DNA of 64,000 nt, taken from positions 18,042,001 through 18,106,000 of the forward strand of contig OX579637.1 in assembly GCA_951230915.1 (NCBI GenBank), given 5' to 3'. The stretch comes from Antitrichia curtipendula. Lineage: Eukaryota > Streptophyta > Bryopsida > Hypnales > Leucodontaceae. A program made the position numbers and the translations under genes. The notes under the pieces were generated by a model. That model was not told the DNA's origin, did not search any database, and was given only the letters and a program-made list of their open reading frames with translations. Below, piece by piece: positions 1-12,769 of this stretch; within the stretch, counting starts at the first letter, position 1, and every line of letters starts with the position of its first letter.

Positions 1-137
1 TAGAATCAAAATTGTGTGTGATTCCACGGCTTCCTTCTCTATTGTAATTGGGACCTTGGGGGTCCTTACCGTAGTGCAAAATCCTTCGGCTATTTTGTGA
101 GCCATATGTACTATGGTCATGTTGGTAGGACCTCGTA

Positions 138-596
138 CTATTGACCATGATCTTCCATGCTTCTATGCATAGCTTCTTGCATTTGTTGATTGAACTCAAT
201 GTCTTTCCAAGCTTCTTGACGCTCATGCCTTTCTCTAAATGTCACGGATGTTAGAATGTTTGGTACATAATTGTTTTCCGACCATTCATCCTCAGCATCC
301 GGCAATACTAGTGGCGAATATCCAAACTGCCCTTGATTGGACCACATTTGCATATAATCGCTTGGTTGAGTCCAACTCATATAAATAACTATGTTAGTGC
401 AATTCATATGGTCAACATTTTTATTGTAAATGGAGCACCAATCTACATCTTTGTGGAGTACAATCTCCATCCAAACCATGGCCATGTTGGAATAATTCAT
501 GACATTTGGCTTGGAGGCACGTAAGTGAACCCACCGCGTTACTTCTTCGTATTGGTGAGCAAATTGTTTGCTCTCGCATGTGGAAATTTGTCCTTT
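138..596 (-). pseudogene. Unidentified protein-coding remnant
   Basis: An open frame of about 152 codons runs from a TAA at 597-599 to a stop at 138. Its composition is protein-like, with many W, Y, Q, E and M residues and segments such as SKQFAHQYEEVTRWVHLRAS and TSVTFRERHERQEAWKDIEF. The same frame continues upstream to about 720 with several stops, so this is probably the 3' end of a decayed gene. I recognise no domain. A glutamine-rich C terminus (FNQQMQEAMHRSMEDHGQ) would fit a transposon or a nuclear protein, but this is not decisive. Confidence 0.35.
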
Positions 597-1601
597 TTAG
601 CGTCAAGTTTGCACGTTTGCCCATTCTTGTGACCACATTTTGGAGAGGTGCATCATTTTGACTTACTTTTTGCACATTGTGTAGTCCCAAACCTTCTTGG
701 GCTCTTATTCCCATCTAGGTTTAGCTACATACATTAGGTTTGCCCAATCTTTTTAGTTCATGTCCTGGAATCTACTTTTCTTACTCAACTTTGATCTTTT
801 ATCGCGAGGCATTGTGACCTTGATTAAAATGAAATGAATTGATGACAAAGCTCACATGAATTTTTGGAACAACTAAACAAAATGCCTCACAATTAAAATG
901 AAAGGGGATGATGTTGTCAACAAGGTCTTCAAAACCAAATAATTACCAAAATAATTAAAGCAATTTAGTATCTGAGCACAATCGTTTGCACACCAAAGCA
1001 AAAGGGGCACGTAGAGCCACACATTAGCACTGGATCACCCACTTTGCAAGGAAAACAATTGTGAGGAAGTGAGCCTTCCGACACGCCATTTATAAAGTCT
1101 GATGGTGGACCAAACAATGTAGACGCATATGCCCAAATCAGACGGCACAGAGTTGGATGGGCAGATCATGAGGATAGAAATCGATATTTGCTGGTTTGCA
1201 CAACCACCATTGAGGTGCGATCACACCAACAGACAGAGCAAGCAAACGAGAGCGCAAACGATCAGTTGGACGCTTGGTCGATCTTCAACCCCCCCCCCCC
1301 GACACCTCAACGGCCCGTCTACTCGACCTCCGTCCGACCGTCCACTAGACAGTAGAAATTCAAAACTGGATACGTTCAAGGGTCATCACCTACGTCTGCG
1401 GGACACCCGGACGTACGGACATCCTGTCAACCTTGGATGATAGGCTTCAATTTATATGTATTAGAGACTATATTGATAATAAACATAGAAGTGGAAAATT
1501 CTATTTTTAATCCAAAGATAAATTATTAGAACTATAAGTAATTAATGTATTAAGCATTCTATCATTGTGCCATAGTAGACACTCTAATGACTTAGGTAAC
1601 T
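597..1601. other. No recognisable gene; GC-richer patch with a C run
   Basis: AT-rich, stop-rich DNA apart from a GC-richer patch at about 1130-1440 that is open on the + strand (103 codons) and includes twelve consecutive C at 1289-1300. The patch is low in complexity and resembles no known protein, so I do not call it a gene. Confidence 0.4.
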
Positions 1602-1867
1602 TTATCTTTGCATTGAAGATAAGTGAAAAAATCATTTGTATGAAGACATGCCAAAGATTTGTAGTGTTTATAGATGACAATGAAATTAATGTGTGGCACA
1701 ATTCCTATTTACTATGGATCATGTACAAGAAGATTTTATCTTTGAGTCAAAGATAAACTAAAATGTTGTACAAGTAGAAATGTCATTAATCCCATAACTT
1801 ACTGATTTTTGCAATGGTAATTATCAATGGAATAAATGAATAAAATTTATCTTCAACTCAAAGATAA
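1602..1867. repeat. Three 21-bp family A palindromes (1602-1622, 1736-1756, 1847-1867)
   Basis: Each is 21 bp: a 9-base arm TTATCYTYG or a close variant, 3 spacer bases, then an arm like CRARGATAA. The copy at 1736-1756 is a perfect 10+1+10 palindrome. The same element recurs at 3386 and about 20 times at 54.8-61.9 kb. I found none at 3.5-54.8 kb apart from half sites near 48.2 kb. Confidence 0.8.
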
Positions 1868-2805
1868 ATAGGATACGGTTTGTAGGTTCAAGTTATCCTC
1901 AACTTGCAAGAACGACCGAACGTTTTTGGTAGCATTTTGCCCAAAAAATTCAACTTCTTTGCTCAATAATATGAATACGATTACTATGAAAGCTGAACAA
2001 TCTCAGCCATTGATCTAATAAATCAATGGCTACTTATATCATTGACTACTTGCAAGTATTGAAAATATACTATTGGAACAATAAGACAATTTATTACAAA
2101 AAATAGATACAACTAGATAAAATTAATAATGATTCAAAAATCATGAACACCCCTTGCCCCCAAATTGGACATTAATAAAGATTTGATAGTGATCACATTT
2201 CACCAAAAATTAGAAGTCAAAACCATCTTTAATGTTTGGAAGTGTGTCCAATGGAGCTTTATCTATACAAATATAGAGGCTATGAAATAATGTACTTTCA
2301 AATTTCTTTTGGTAGGTACATGTTTTTCTATTGTGGAAATAGATAATAAAAATTCTAGCTCTAGATCATTAATTCTGGATACTCTCTAGTACTAAAATCT
2401 TTTAAACCTCAAAAAATTATAAATTAGAGAAATTGACTTTTAAATATTAAAATATATTTTTTAATTTCTAAAATATAAGGGATATGATTATAGTCAAGTT
2501 AACTATCTTCGACAAAAAGTTCAAGTTCATAGGATTCTATTGTTAAAAGTTCTAGCAATAAACAACTCCGTCACTCTGAATGTGATGCAAAATAGGATCA
2601 ATCTTTCTTGCATCACCCAATTAATTATGAGTTAGCCAAGAGTATATTTATGGTATTTATGGTGTTAAAATTGATAACTATTACCTCTACAATATACAAT
2701 TGAAAAGATGAGTAATGTTCCATATCAATGCTCTAGATTGATATTGTCTAGAGCTTTGTCGTGAAGGAAGAGAACTTCATTGTTGTCTAGAAAATATCTA
2801 AGTTT
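1868..2805. other. AT-rich DNA without a recognisable gene
   Basis: No open frame of interest in either strand. A decayed relative of the family A palindrome lies near 1893. Confidence 0.4.
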
Positions 2806-3318
2806 ATGATTGCCACAAAGGCAAGATTCCAGATCTTATTGGTGGTTATGACCTGTTCAAAAATAGCACTTCTAGTTCAAGAATTGGATGCAGGGATAGG
2901 GAGGATGAGAAAAGGGAAGAAGCACGCGAAAGTGATATTGCCAAACAACATCATTAGTGACATAGAGGTTTCCTTCTTTGATATAGAGAGCTTCAACTAT
3001 AGTGGTCCAAAGCTTAAGTAGGCAGGCATTTTGGAGGCAATCCAAGGAGTAGACTTTCCTATGGAGTCAAAACCTGGCCTTGCTTCTAAGTTCAGAGTTC
3101 CTACAATCCATGGTTGAGTGCCTCTACTTCTTGTGAAGAAGAAGATCAAAGAATTTGGGAGGTAAAGAAGGCCTTAAAGAGAGCAGAGGAGGCCAAAAGT
3201 GGATAGCAAAGCAAGCCAAGAAGAAGGTGTTGAGGGAGGAAGATCAAGGCTACGAAAAAAATTGTCTATATACAAACATTGCTACAGAATCCTATTACCT
3301 CTTAACCTCCTCAACGTG
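2806..3318 (+). pseudogene. 3' end of a ParB-methyltransferase-like gene (unit 0)
   Basis: An open frame at 2806-3021 ends in DIEVSFFDIESFNYSGPKLK. Farther on, 3135-3203 reads EEDQRIWEVKKALKRAEEAK, and after a one-base shift the frame continues KWIAKQAKKKVLREED. This parallels the charged coiled-coil end of copy 4 near 57.05-57.2 kb (KALKRVEEEARWAEQQLKKD). The order (W after the KALKR run, then a basic KKK stretch) is the same in both. The rest of the gene would lie to the left but is not legible. Homology is inferred by eye from short matches in low-complexity helix, so it is moderate evidence only. FCP1 copy 0 follows 0.8 kb downstream, the same order as in the right flank. Confidence 0.45.
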
Positions 3319-3385
3319 AAGTGTCTAGCAAGGCCAATTTTTTTCAGGTCTCTAATCAGCATTGGCTGTTTATAAATGTTTAGGA

Positions 3386-3406
3386 TTATCTTTGAGGCAA
3401 AGATAT
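3386..3406. repeat. 21-bp family A palindrome
   Basis: Arms TTATCTTTG and CAAAGATAT separated by AGG, with one mismatch at the outer end. It lies between the unit 0 gene end and FCP1 copy 0. Confidence 0.75.
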
Positions 3407-4134
3407 TCATACCTCTCAACCTTCCTCCCAAGAAAATACTGCTCTTCCTCCCCCCTCAAAACTAAATCAAGAATCTTTTCTTCTCAGTGATGGAAGATAG
3501 AAAAAGATCCAAAAAGATCCTACCTTCTGATACTAGACCAGAACACACCATCATGTTGTCGTTTCCTATTGAGATTCTCTTATGTTGATTCATTCTGGTT
3601 GATAAGAAGAAGTGTACAGTCTATGATTTTGTGGCATGGACAAACTTCCCCTCTATGACTACGTCTTATAGCATAGTGTAGATACTTGAACGGATTGTAG
3701 TTGGCAGTTTTACAAAAATGAATAGTAAACAACAAAACCGTTTGATCAGATGTATCATAATTTATTTTGAAATAAATATAGGTGACACAATTCTTCAATG
3801 GATCTCATGTCTAATGAAGTGATTTTGTCTATGTTTGTACCCAATGCAAAAAACTTAGAAGAATGCACCTACCATTGGCGCTCAAACAATCTTTTAATGA
3901 AGTGGTTTTATAGTTGCTTAGTGGGGTTCAATTCTTTTTGTTGTTTGATGGGTCACATTTCTTTCTTGTTTTGTTTGATCAAGCTATAATAGGGGGTTGT
4001 AGAGAGAAGGTGCCGTAAACCTTGTCTTCATTAGTTGCCCAATTGTAACAAAAGTAGTTGAACATCGTGTCTGATTTGAACAGAGTACTGTGTGAAAGCT
4101 TAGGTCAAGGGCTCTATTAAAAACAAAAGAAACA
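3407..4134. other. Intergenic, no recognisable gene
   Basis: Short open frames on both strands (for example 3580-3798 and 3798-3989) have no protein-like signature and are interrupted quickly. By analogy with the right flank this should hold the 5' part of the FCP1-like gene, but I cannot read it. Confidence 0.35.
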
Positions 4135-4610
4135 TACAATCCATGATCATATATCTTCCAATTGAATCCCCATTCTCACTGGAACAAAGGTTGTCTTTGT
4201 TTGTCCCAACATTTGGTAATTCTTAGATGAATTTTGCAAGATCTCGAATTGCATTGTGATTTAGAACTCAATGTTCAAGAAGATGGTGGAGCCCATTACT
4301 AGATTTCTATTTGATAATTGCAAAGTGCCATTCAATATCTTAAATCAGGACAAGTGTAGGAAGGTTAAAATCTCCAAAGAAAAATTTCTTGCTCAAGTTG
4401 GAAATATTGGCAAAATCTGCTATTCAAGGTGCTTAGAGAGCAATTGTTCTTTGACCTTGATGATCCTAGGTCTTCTAACAAAGACAATAATATTTTCACT
4501 GACGACTTTTAGTAGTGCAATAGATGTTCTAGAAGGTGAATCGTCAACTATGTCTAATATTCAAGCTGACGTTAACAAATTCTTAATAGCAACTTGGTCA
4601 AATTAGAAGC
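4135..4610 (+). pseudogene. FCP1-like HAD phosphatase pseudogene, copy 0
   Basis: The frame reads KVVFVCPNIW, a stop, FLDEFCKISNCIVI, a stop (TAG 4262-4264), then NSMFKKMVEPITRFLFDNCK and VPFNILNQDKCRKVKISKEK. This aligns closely with copy 4 (AVFVHPNMREFLDELSR, VVWSSMLKKTVEPITCFLF, APFDILGQ). The TAG at 4262 sits where copy 4 has the Trp of VVWSS. After a frame change, KVLREQLFFDLDDPRSSNKD matches copy 4 KVLEDQLFLDPDDPTSFSKD, and the acid motif IDDSP is reduced to TDDF. The nucleophile block DLNG is not legible, so the copy is dead as an enzyme. FCP1/SCP-type HAD enzymes dephosphorylate phosphoserine on proteins such as the RNA polymerase II tail; this subfamily's role is unknown. Confidence 0.65.
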
Positions 4611-5129
4611 CCGCCTCCTATGGTTCTTTCAATTAATTCAAGTAGCTATTTGTCAACTTTGTGGTTCATTATAGCAAAGCCTAACTTCAAGAGGAAGGAC
4701 ATGGTTGCCTAATTAGTGTCCCAAGATATCTTTAGTCAAAGAAAATGACAAGGTTCTATGTAGAGAAGTAGGGGGAGGTGGAAATTTAAACAATCTACGA
4801 TACCCCCTCGAGAGAAAAAGAAAAACACCTTGCATTTTCATGTGTGTTCAAAGGAGTAAACAAGAATCCAAATATTTCTATTGTTGGGAAGTACAATTTT
4901 GCATCCATGGTAATCAATTACTATAAGAAACTTGAGTTCTTTTATGACTAAGCTAATGGATTTAAGTGACATCAAATGTAATAACTTGTGTTTTTATATC
5001 AAGAATAACGTCCAAAGTAACATCAAGATGTTACATTGGATATCATTGTTGATATAAATATTAACTTTGTTAAATTTGACATCACCTAAAACATACGTTC
5101 TTATAGTATGAAATTCTTGAGGTGCATGA

Positions 5130-7232
5130 CCAAAAGCAAAACTACAATAATAAGATTTTGAGAGAGGCATACAAGTATTACAAGTCAACTTCCATTGATG
5201 CCTTCATTTTTGAAGTCAACAAGAAAAAGTGGATTCCGATTAAGCAACTAATTAAGGTACCCGCACACCTCAACATTTGAAGCCACAAGGAATGATTGGC
5301 AACCGACATGTTGCACTTTCTTATGCACATACCAAATAAGACAATGACTCAGACTTTAATTTTTATACTAGTCAACCAAAATGAAAACTCCAAAATGTGG
5401 ACGGTAATCAAGGATGGAGAATTTTACTTGATTAATGGATAACATTGTATTGTGACCATCAAGATGGTAATAATAGAAATGGACAAATCCATTCTAAAGT
5501 ACTTCAAATAGTGCGATTGCCAATTGTTTGGTTAAAGAACAATAAGAAACTGAGGTCCATCTCCGCATAGTGTAGCCAGTAAAATCATTTCATGGCCATA
5601 CAACCGTCGTGGTTTACAAAGATCTTTGGAGCTAAAACTATGTAGGAGAATATGGGGAGGCCAAGAAATCCCAAAGAAGCCATGCTAGTTGAAATTTGGT
5701 CACATGTATGGCAAAATGCAGAGAACAAAGCCGACTCCTTAAAATTTAAGGTGATCACTTTAGGTCAAGTCAACCTAAAGAACAACATTTTGATTTGGTC
5801 AAGCAAAATAAACATTCATGCTACTATTTAGATTAAATCGACCTGAACAACAGCTGATCTCATGTTCTCTATGGTTTATAGTGGTAAGAATTTACAAAGG
5901 CCATAAATAAGCATTTTGCAATGTTGAACGTTGTATAGTCCCAAAAATCTTCAAGTGGGAAGGACATAGAGGAGAAGCTAAAGATCACAAACAAGTTGAA
6001 GATTATCACTTCTCTTAATACAGTCTTCAACCTCTAGAGCAAGGTTATATCAAGTACCGCACATAGAGAGCTCGTGGATCCCAACACAAAGATGAAATTC
6101 AATGAGAAATTGGGTTGGAAGTCAAAATTGGAAATTATATGCATGGTTATATGAATTCTTTAAGTGGCATAGTAACCTCTTCTTCAAAGACCTGACAAAG
6201 CTTGCTAAACAAGAGAAGTGAGCGGGATCAAAAGTATTGAAGATGACAATAAAGATGATATCTTTAATGTAAGAAAGTTGCTACATTTGTAAAGAGTGAA
6301 TTGAATGATAAAAGTAAAAATATTTGGTCAACAAGGAGTTCTACGTGCTAGACCCAACCTTAGAATTGATGATTGTCTTCAACAATCTCAACACAAAGAA
6401 TTAAAGGAAGTTCAAAAGAAATCACATCATAACTATTATAACAATGAATGTTCTCCTCAAATAGCCAGTAGATAATTACTAGAAGAAGACCAAGTAGACC
6501 AAGTGCAAGAACAAGAAGGTTGAAGAAATGTCTCCCTGTGCTGCTGAATTTTTAAAGGCTTTTGGGGAGCACAAATCAAATTTTGCGAAAATAATACCAA
6601 CTGCATATTATTGTCATACGATACTGACTTCAACAAGCAATTGGATTGGCCAAGAGGTGTATGGAAGGAGAATACTATGGAGGATATCACTCTTAGATTA
6701 TTCAACTTCTAATACATTCCCACTGGGGCTCAATAAAGGGAAATGTACTCCACTGATGCCGTACTTTTACATTGTAATGAAGTTATTTCAAAAGAAAAAA
6801 CAACCCTTGTTAGAAGAGATTTCAACATAGTTCTTCATTTGCTCAAAATATCACCAAACAAACACAAGCACTACACTATGTATAGACCAATAATGTTATG
6901 AAAGATTACAAAATGGACTATGCGGACTGTTGGCTTGCAAAATATGAGCAAATTGGAGACTATTCCTTGAGTAACAATAAGTCGGCTGAAGGATTTATCT
7001 TACTTTCTTGCAGAACCCCAATAACACTACCATCCACTCTTTGAAACTAGCATACTATGCTCATGATACCAATGTCTTCAAGAAGCCAAAAGCTTACAAT
7101 GAGTTGGATTACAAGTAACACAATATGAAGTTGCGGATGGAGTTTTATTTGTATATTTTGAGGATATTTTGTGTAGGGAGGATGGATGTGATGTTATTGT
7201 TTATAAGAGCAAGATTCATATGTGCTGTAATG
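5130..7232 (+). pseudogene. ParB/DGQHR-like plus DNA-methyltransferase-like gene, copy 1 (degenerate)
   Basis: Several blocks appear in the same order as in copy 4. IDAFIFEVNKKKWIPIKQLI is followed by WTVIKDGEFYLING-stop-HC (TAA 5440-5442 replaces the Gln of INGQH). Next come ISA-stop-CSQ-stop-NHFMAIQPSW, matching copy 4 ISKWYNSSNHLVHSQPTW, and M-stop-ENMGRPRNPKEA, matching copy 4 V-stop-KELKRPTNVERE. ELVDPNTKMKFNEK near 6070 matches ELVDPVTCTEYNKS. At 6.6-6.8 kb, LDWPRGVWKENTMEDITLRL is followed by DAVLLHCNEVI, which I read as methyltransferase motif IV. At 7116-7232, HNMKLRMEFYLYILRIFCV is followed by a canonical donor ATG|GTGAGT, matching copy 4 ANELRMEFYIDILQSFCV. Several stops and frame changes make this a pseudogene. 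Confidence 0.6.
5760..5846. repeat. Two 19-bp family B palindromes (5760-5778, 5828-5846)
   Basis: The 5760 copy has arms TTAGGTCAA and TCAACCTAA around a central G, and the match extends outward by two bases on each side (CT...AG). The 5828 copy (TTAGATTAA, A, TCGACCTGA) is degenerate. Both lie inside ParB-methyltransferase copy 1. Confidence 0.65.
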
Positions 7233-7243
7233 GTGAGTTCTTT

Positions 7244-7433
7244 TCATATTGACTTGACCTAATTTGCATGCATGGAGTTCAAAATGCATTTTGTCCTTGC
7301 TCATACCTTGTTAGCCTAGTTAAGTGGACTTGACCTAATCGGACAAAAGATCATATTATTATCCCACCTAATCTGCTAATAGTTTACATGTAGTATAGAA
7401 ATTTATGTCTTATTTTAGGTTGATTCAACCTAA
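7244..7433. repeat. Three family B palindromes (7244-7262, 7320-7338, 7415-7433)
   Basis: The copy at 7415-7433 is a perfect 9+1+9 palindrome, TTAGGTTGA/T/TCAACCTAA. The other two keep the right arm TTGACCTAA with a decayed left arm. All three sit directly downstream of the donor at 7233, that is, in the intron after the methyltransferase-like exon. Confidence 0.7.
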
Positions 7434-7599
7434 GTTGCTTGTTGTCTTATTTCTAAATTCTCATACACTTCTATAGAAGAGAGGCTTAATGTTTTTGCTA
7501 TTTGGATCTTGGACAAGTCTAAAAATTAAACTACCATTATAAAATTGGGTAAATTGTTGGACAAAAACAATTTTCTTTTGGCATTTTTTTTTGCTAATG

Positions 7600-8408
7600 A
7601 CTCCATTTTGAGCAGAAAGTCTACAAAGGCTTGGACACCCTCTTCATCCATGAAAAAAAGCCAAGTCCATGTGGAATACAACATATACGCTTTTTACTCA
7701 ATATTTTGTCAATGATGTCCAAGAAGAGCAAGGAACACCACCAATGCATGTGGTCCAAAGTATTTGGAAGTTGTCAGCATCGTCAAGGCAGCCTTCAGAT
7801 ATACAGCCGTCCTATCCATTGTCACTTGATATGCTCTAAATGAAGCAAAAGAAGAGTGCACAAGGCAAAGACAACATAGACAAACAAATTGATGAGGTGA
7901 GACAAAAGAAGTAGAAGGAGCACGCAACAAATCTAGCTATGTACGCCGAAACCAACCAACAAATGGATGAGATTAAGGAATTATTGATGGCATCACTGAA
8001 AAAACATGACAGCTATTACAAGGCCAGCATGAATCAGCTTAGAAGAGCCAAGATCCTTGCATCATTACTACTAGCTTAAGTTGTCCTACAATTGATGATC
8101 TAGAGTCATCCCTCTATTTGAACTGATTGCAAACAATCCAATTTAGCAAAACTCGTTGGAGCATCTCTTCTACCATTCAATACTTGGACAAGAGCCTCTT
8201 CTTCTTTCTTCAATGGAAATCTTCCCTTGAGACTTTTGCTCCACTTGTAGAGTTTGACGTTGAAACTACTGTATCAGCAATTGTATCTACATCAGCAATT
8301 GTTCTCAACAATGGAGACAACATCCACATCAACATAGAGCTTGCTAAGATAGATCAACAAAGTATCCCCTCACCTAGCCCAAATGCACCTTTAAATTGTT
8401 TTGATTAA
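7600..8408 (+). pseudogene. Probable 3' portion of ParB-methyltransferase copy 1 (coiled coil)
   Basis: Broken frames encode charged helical sequence: LNEAKEECTRQRQHRQTN, then NLAMYAETNQQMDEIKELLM and KKHDSYYKASMNQLRRAKIL, followed by an open stretch at 8127-8408 (SSLETFAPLVEFDVETTVSA). Copy 4 also ends in a charged coiled coil after its methyltransferase part, so position and style agree. I see no residue-level match strong enough to prove it. A family B palindrome follows at 8433. Confidence 0.35.
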
Positions 8409-8432
8409 TCATTCAATGCCAATTGTATAGTG

Positions 8433-8451
8433 TTAGCTTGACTCAAGCTAA
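8433..8451. repeat. 19-bp family B palindrome, perfect
   Basis: Arms TTAGCTTGA and TCAAGCTAA around a central C. Relative to the 7415 copy, the G at position 5 is C and the matching base in the other arm has changed with it, so pairing is kept. Confidence 0.7.
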
Positions 8452-11400
8452 TTTATATATCAGTTTGTACAGAAATATAGATTATCAATATATTAATTTA
8501 TTTTTTGGTGAAATAGAACTTGTAGTAGATAGAACCATAGAGTTCTATATTTTCAATATCATTTTTATATTCTAACTCCCATTCACTACAATAGAATGGC
8601 ATTCTCTATGAAAGAAAATTGACTAAGCTTTGTCCAAATCAACAAGCAAGCTTTGTAACCCTGCAATTTTTAATGATTTGGACATTTCCTTCATTTTTGT
8701 CCACGTAACCGCCTTCTTGTTTTAGGTCTAGGGAGCTCTTATTTTCCAATGGAGCGCCAAAAGGAGACTTAAGTGAAAGGCTACAATTTTGCCACAATAC
8801 TCTCTAACACAAGCTCTATTTTTTTCTTCTAGTATCTCTGCATTTCAGAATTCCAAGCTACTGAAGTGGAGTTAGGTTAGACTCTTCTATTTGTCTTGGC
8901 AATGTTGTCAAAGAAAGTTTTGCAAACTTGTGCTACAATGCTGTGAATTTTGTGGAGGGTATGACAAGTTTGAATTGAAGGTTGTAATCAAGGGGCTCTA
9001 TTCTAATATTCAAATGCCATTCAAATTTTCAAATTTCCATTCATCTCCAATTATGTCTTTCAAAAGCTAAGTAGATAATCAAAGTGTCCATACTAATTTC
9101 TTAAATGCCATCTGCCTCTAAGTATGTCTTCTACACTTCTGAAACCATGCCCTCATTCTACCCAAAGTTTTTGAATATGATTTAGGTTTGGACGCAAACA
9201 TGAGGAATCGTGGTGAAGCCGTGTGAGTGAATACTGTTGGAGGTCATGACCATCTCCAAGTTGAAGAAGTTGAGCTTTCTCATTTTGGTTGCAATGAATT
9301 TGAGGTTCAACACATAACAATTGGTCTTAATGACTCAAATGTGGAGGATTATACAAGCGGACTTCATCATCCAAGTCATCAAATGTTCACTCTTGGATGT
9401 AGCATTCTTGGGGTTATCACTGTATAAGGTCTTATGTGCCAATGTATTAGGTGTCTTTCATATTTCTCAAGGCTTTTGAAAGTTGAAGTCTATGTTTTTG
9501 GTTCAAGCAGTTGTTGATGTTCTTGAACTTTTAATAAGGCTCTATGCTAACTTGAAGTTTGTTTCATCATTATTCTTGAGGTAATAGAATGATGAATTGT
9601 TAACAATGTTGTCTAGCTTATTTTCTATTAGAAGTAACAGTGAATGTTTTTGGAACTTTTTCCAAGTTGGTATATTCATTAGGAGCTCTTTTTTTCCACT
9701 ATTTGCTTCTCATCAATAGCGCTGTTGGGTAACCACTAAAATAGGTATTATATACCAAAGCATGAGTCTATCAGATTTTCTATTGCTTCCAAAATTTGAA
9801 GTCTTTTTCTTAGGGTCAAGTAATTGTTAATGTGTTTGAACTTTTAACAAGTCGGTATGCTCACTAGGAAATTGTTTCCTCATTGTTTGCTTAGTCCCAG
9901 GTCTTGGAGTTTTGAACCATCAAATAGGTCAGTGAGTATGCTATATTAACCCACCCATAAAGGGAGCTTTTAGTGAGACAAGTATAGTGCCAATAAACTA
10001 CTTGATTCCACTTCTCTCCAACATCATCGATGAAAAAGTTGTGGCGCTAGTCTTCCCACCTTCATTGGTTCAATTTTATTTAGATTTTTGAATAGTGCAT
10101 GCAATGTTCTTTATAAATTCTCATGAATTTTGGTCGCATCTGAGTTATAGTCTTCACACTTGATCAACCAAACTTGTCAAATTACAACCTTGAATTTTTG
10201 GTTCTTTTGTGATAAAAATCAAAAAGTGCATGCAGGCATAATGGATTATGTCATTTGGAGGATATAGTAGTCAGTGAATTTGGGTTCAGATTTATTGGGC
10301 ATAAAACTAACCGGTGCTTGACTGCTTGTGTGGTTGTCTAAATGTATGATTGTCTAAACATATGATATGGGTAGCTGATTTGCATCAAGCAATTACATAG
10401 TCATTTTAGTATCATTGCTTAGAAGCGTTGCGCCTCTCCAATTTTAGTCCCTTGCAAGAGTGTTTCCGCTTGGGAAGAAGTGTGCAAGGCTCCTTCATCC
10501 ACACCTCCCATGAGTCAAGAGAGGCTCCACAATATGTTTGAATTATCCAGCTTTGACACATTGCAATGCTGAATACTTGCAAAGAGACAATTTTTTAGCG
10601 GCTTCTGCAATTTTCCTGAAGCCACTTGCATTCCACCAATGTAGGTTTGTCATATCTTGATGGTGAGTACAACATATTTGTTTTCTGCATTGTTGCTATA
10701 CAACCAAACTGCAAAAAGTTTGTGATTATTAGAAAACAACCATGATACTTTAGTCAAGTCTTTTCATATTGCATCAACGAGCTCGAGTATTTTTATTTTT
10801 TTCTAGTGATAACTGTTGAATTTGTGGTTGTAGATCTTCAACAATACAGAAATAGAGTTCAAAGTTCACAGCTATGTGAATAGTGCTGTAAGATTGCAAA
10901 AATAGTATCAAAGTCAAGTATAAAAATATTTTCCTATTCAACATTTTGATTGTCAAGTAATTGTATTTCTCCTAACAAAAACTTTTTTAAAATACTTAAT
11001 TAGAAGATAGACTTAAGCATTAATCCTCTAGATTGCAGACGAACTTGGTGTTCATGAAATCAATTACAAGAAAATGAGGCTCAAGAGTTAATTGTTTTGT
11101 GTCATGCTTTAGTCCTAGCATGTCATGGTAGAAAGAAGATCACTTGCCAAACAACCATGGTCTTTATAGGTTAGAGTAGATTTGATGTTTTTTTAGAGCT
11201 TTGGTTGGTTGATCTAGGAATCAGATCTTTTCAATTTCTAACATTTGTCTACGCCAATGTAAATTGTGGAGACCATCGTAACTGGATATGTGAAATTGCT
11301 AGCATGGATTCTATAGTGTTGATTACAACGAGAATGTAACAAAAGTGGTGTAGTGTTAAGATTTAAGATTTTACAATGACAATTGATTTTACATTGTACA

Positions 11401-12769
11401 TATAGATGTTCTTGTTATTTCTTTAACAGAGTGTAATATTTGGCTATAGTGCCGGTAGGCGTTCAATGTGCAATGCCAGGTTGCTTTGTCACTTGTTTTA
11501 TTGGACATTCAAATGCTTCAAAATGAATGTTACTTTTCTAGGTCTAATATGTGTAGTTCTATCTTAGCATTGATCTTATATTTTGTCTTTAATATCTCAA
11601 AGAATTTGTTTTAAGAGGATGCGTTGATGTATTTTTTGACTATGTGAAATTGTTCCATGTGGCTAGGATTTGACCTAGGCATTGATTTTTTATTTGTAGT
11701 TCTAAATTCTTAATTGAATTGCAAGTGCTCATTTTGTGACTTATAGAGATCTAGAAGCCACCAAACAAGTAGTCGTTGTCGTACAAATAGCAACTAGCAA
11801 GACAATTGCTCAGTTTGGGGAACCAAATGCAGTACATGCCAAGGTCATCTAAAAATCGAGCTTCAGCTTTCTACACACTCCAGCACTTGTCACCAATCAA
11901 TCAAAGAACTGGAAGCACTGAAGGACTCAAAGACCAAAGACCATACTCATTGTTCGGGACTGCTTAATCCTAAAAGTCCAAGGCATTCAGACAAAACACA
12001 AATGTGTTATAAACTATAAGTTTTATCCTTTGTGAGCCATTGCAGGGTGAAGGAAAAGTCTACTCTGCCATTGCATCCTTTCTCAAGGGCTACAAGAAAT
12101 TTATGATGAAATAGAGATGCTTCTTATTTTTCATGGACTATGCCCAAATTATCTATATCAACTTCATTGGCTTGTTAAATTGTCTGCTATTATTTGAATA
12201 CAATAGTGCATATGATTGAAAATGCCATGCTAGAAAGAGGTAGTGAAAATAGGAATAAATGGAGTTGACTGGTGGTATTCTTTTGAATTAGTTCATGCAA
12301 AATTCTCTTGCCAAGCTTTATAGCATGATATTGGATTATTATTGATACTACTTGTTATTGAATGCTAGCTCTTTTCTTTTGCTTTCTCTTATGCATATGG
12401 TTGAATTTGCCTAAACTTAAATCACAATGGTTCTATTTGCTCATTATAGATTGCAATTCCTGTGAGCTAGATATTGTAGGTGAATGGTAGAGTGAGTGGT
12501 TGCAGGTGGTGGAGTTTTTTTGGATATTAGTACCACAATTTTACATATCAAATGTACCTAAGAAAAAATAATTACCAAAAATTGTTACTCACCGACTTAT
12601 AATACTTACATTTACCTTATTGATGCTAAAGAATTTATGTGTGCATGTAGTATAAGCTTCATAGATTTTGTCCAAGATAAGAGCTGTAGAAGAAGGATTT
12701 AGGTCTTTATAATTTGCAATCTATTAGGAATTTTTTATTGTTAGTCATTGTTGATAAATCTTGGTGCTG
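8452..12769. other. Long AT-rich stretch without a recognisable gene; diffuse direct repeat
   Basis: No open frame longer than about 66 codons looks protein-like. Related blocks recur at about 9476-9545 and 9789-9855 (both contain GAAGTC, GTCAAG or TTCAAG, and TTGAACTTTTAA), with a third partial match near 9640-9720. This may be inserted material that separates ParB-methyltransferase copy 1 from FCP1 copy 2, which are about 6 kb farther apart here than their counterparts in the right flank. Confidence 0.35.

Noticed and set aside
1129..1440. Gene in the GC-richer patch
   Set aside because: The frame is low in complexity, contains a 12-base C run and resembles no protein.
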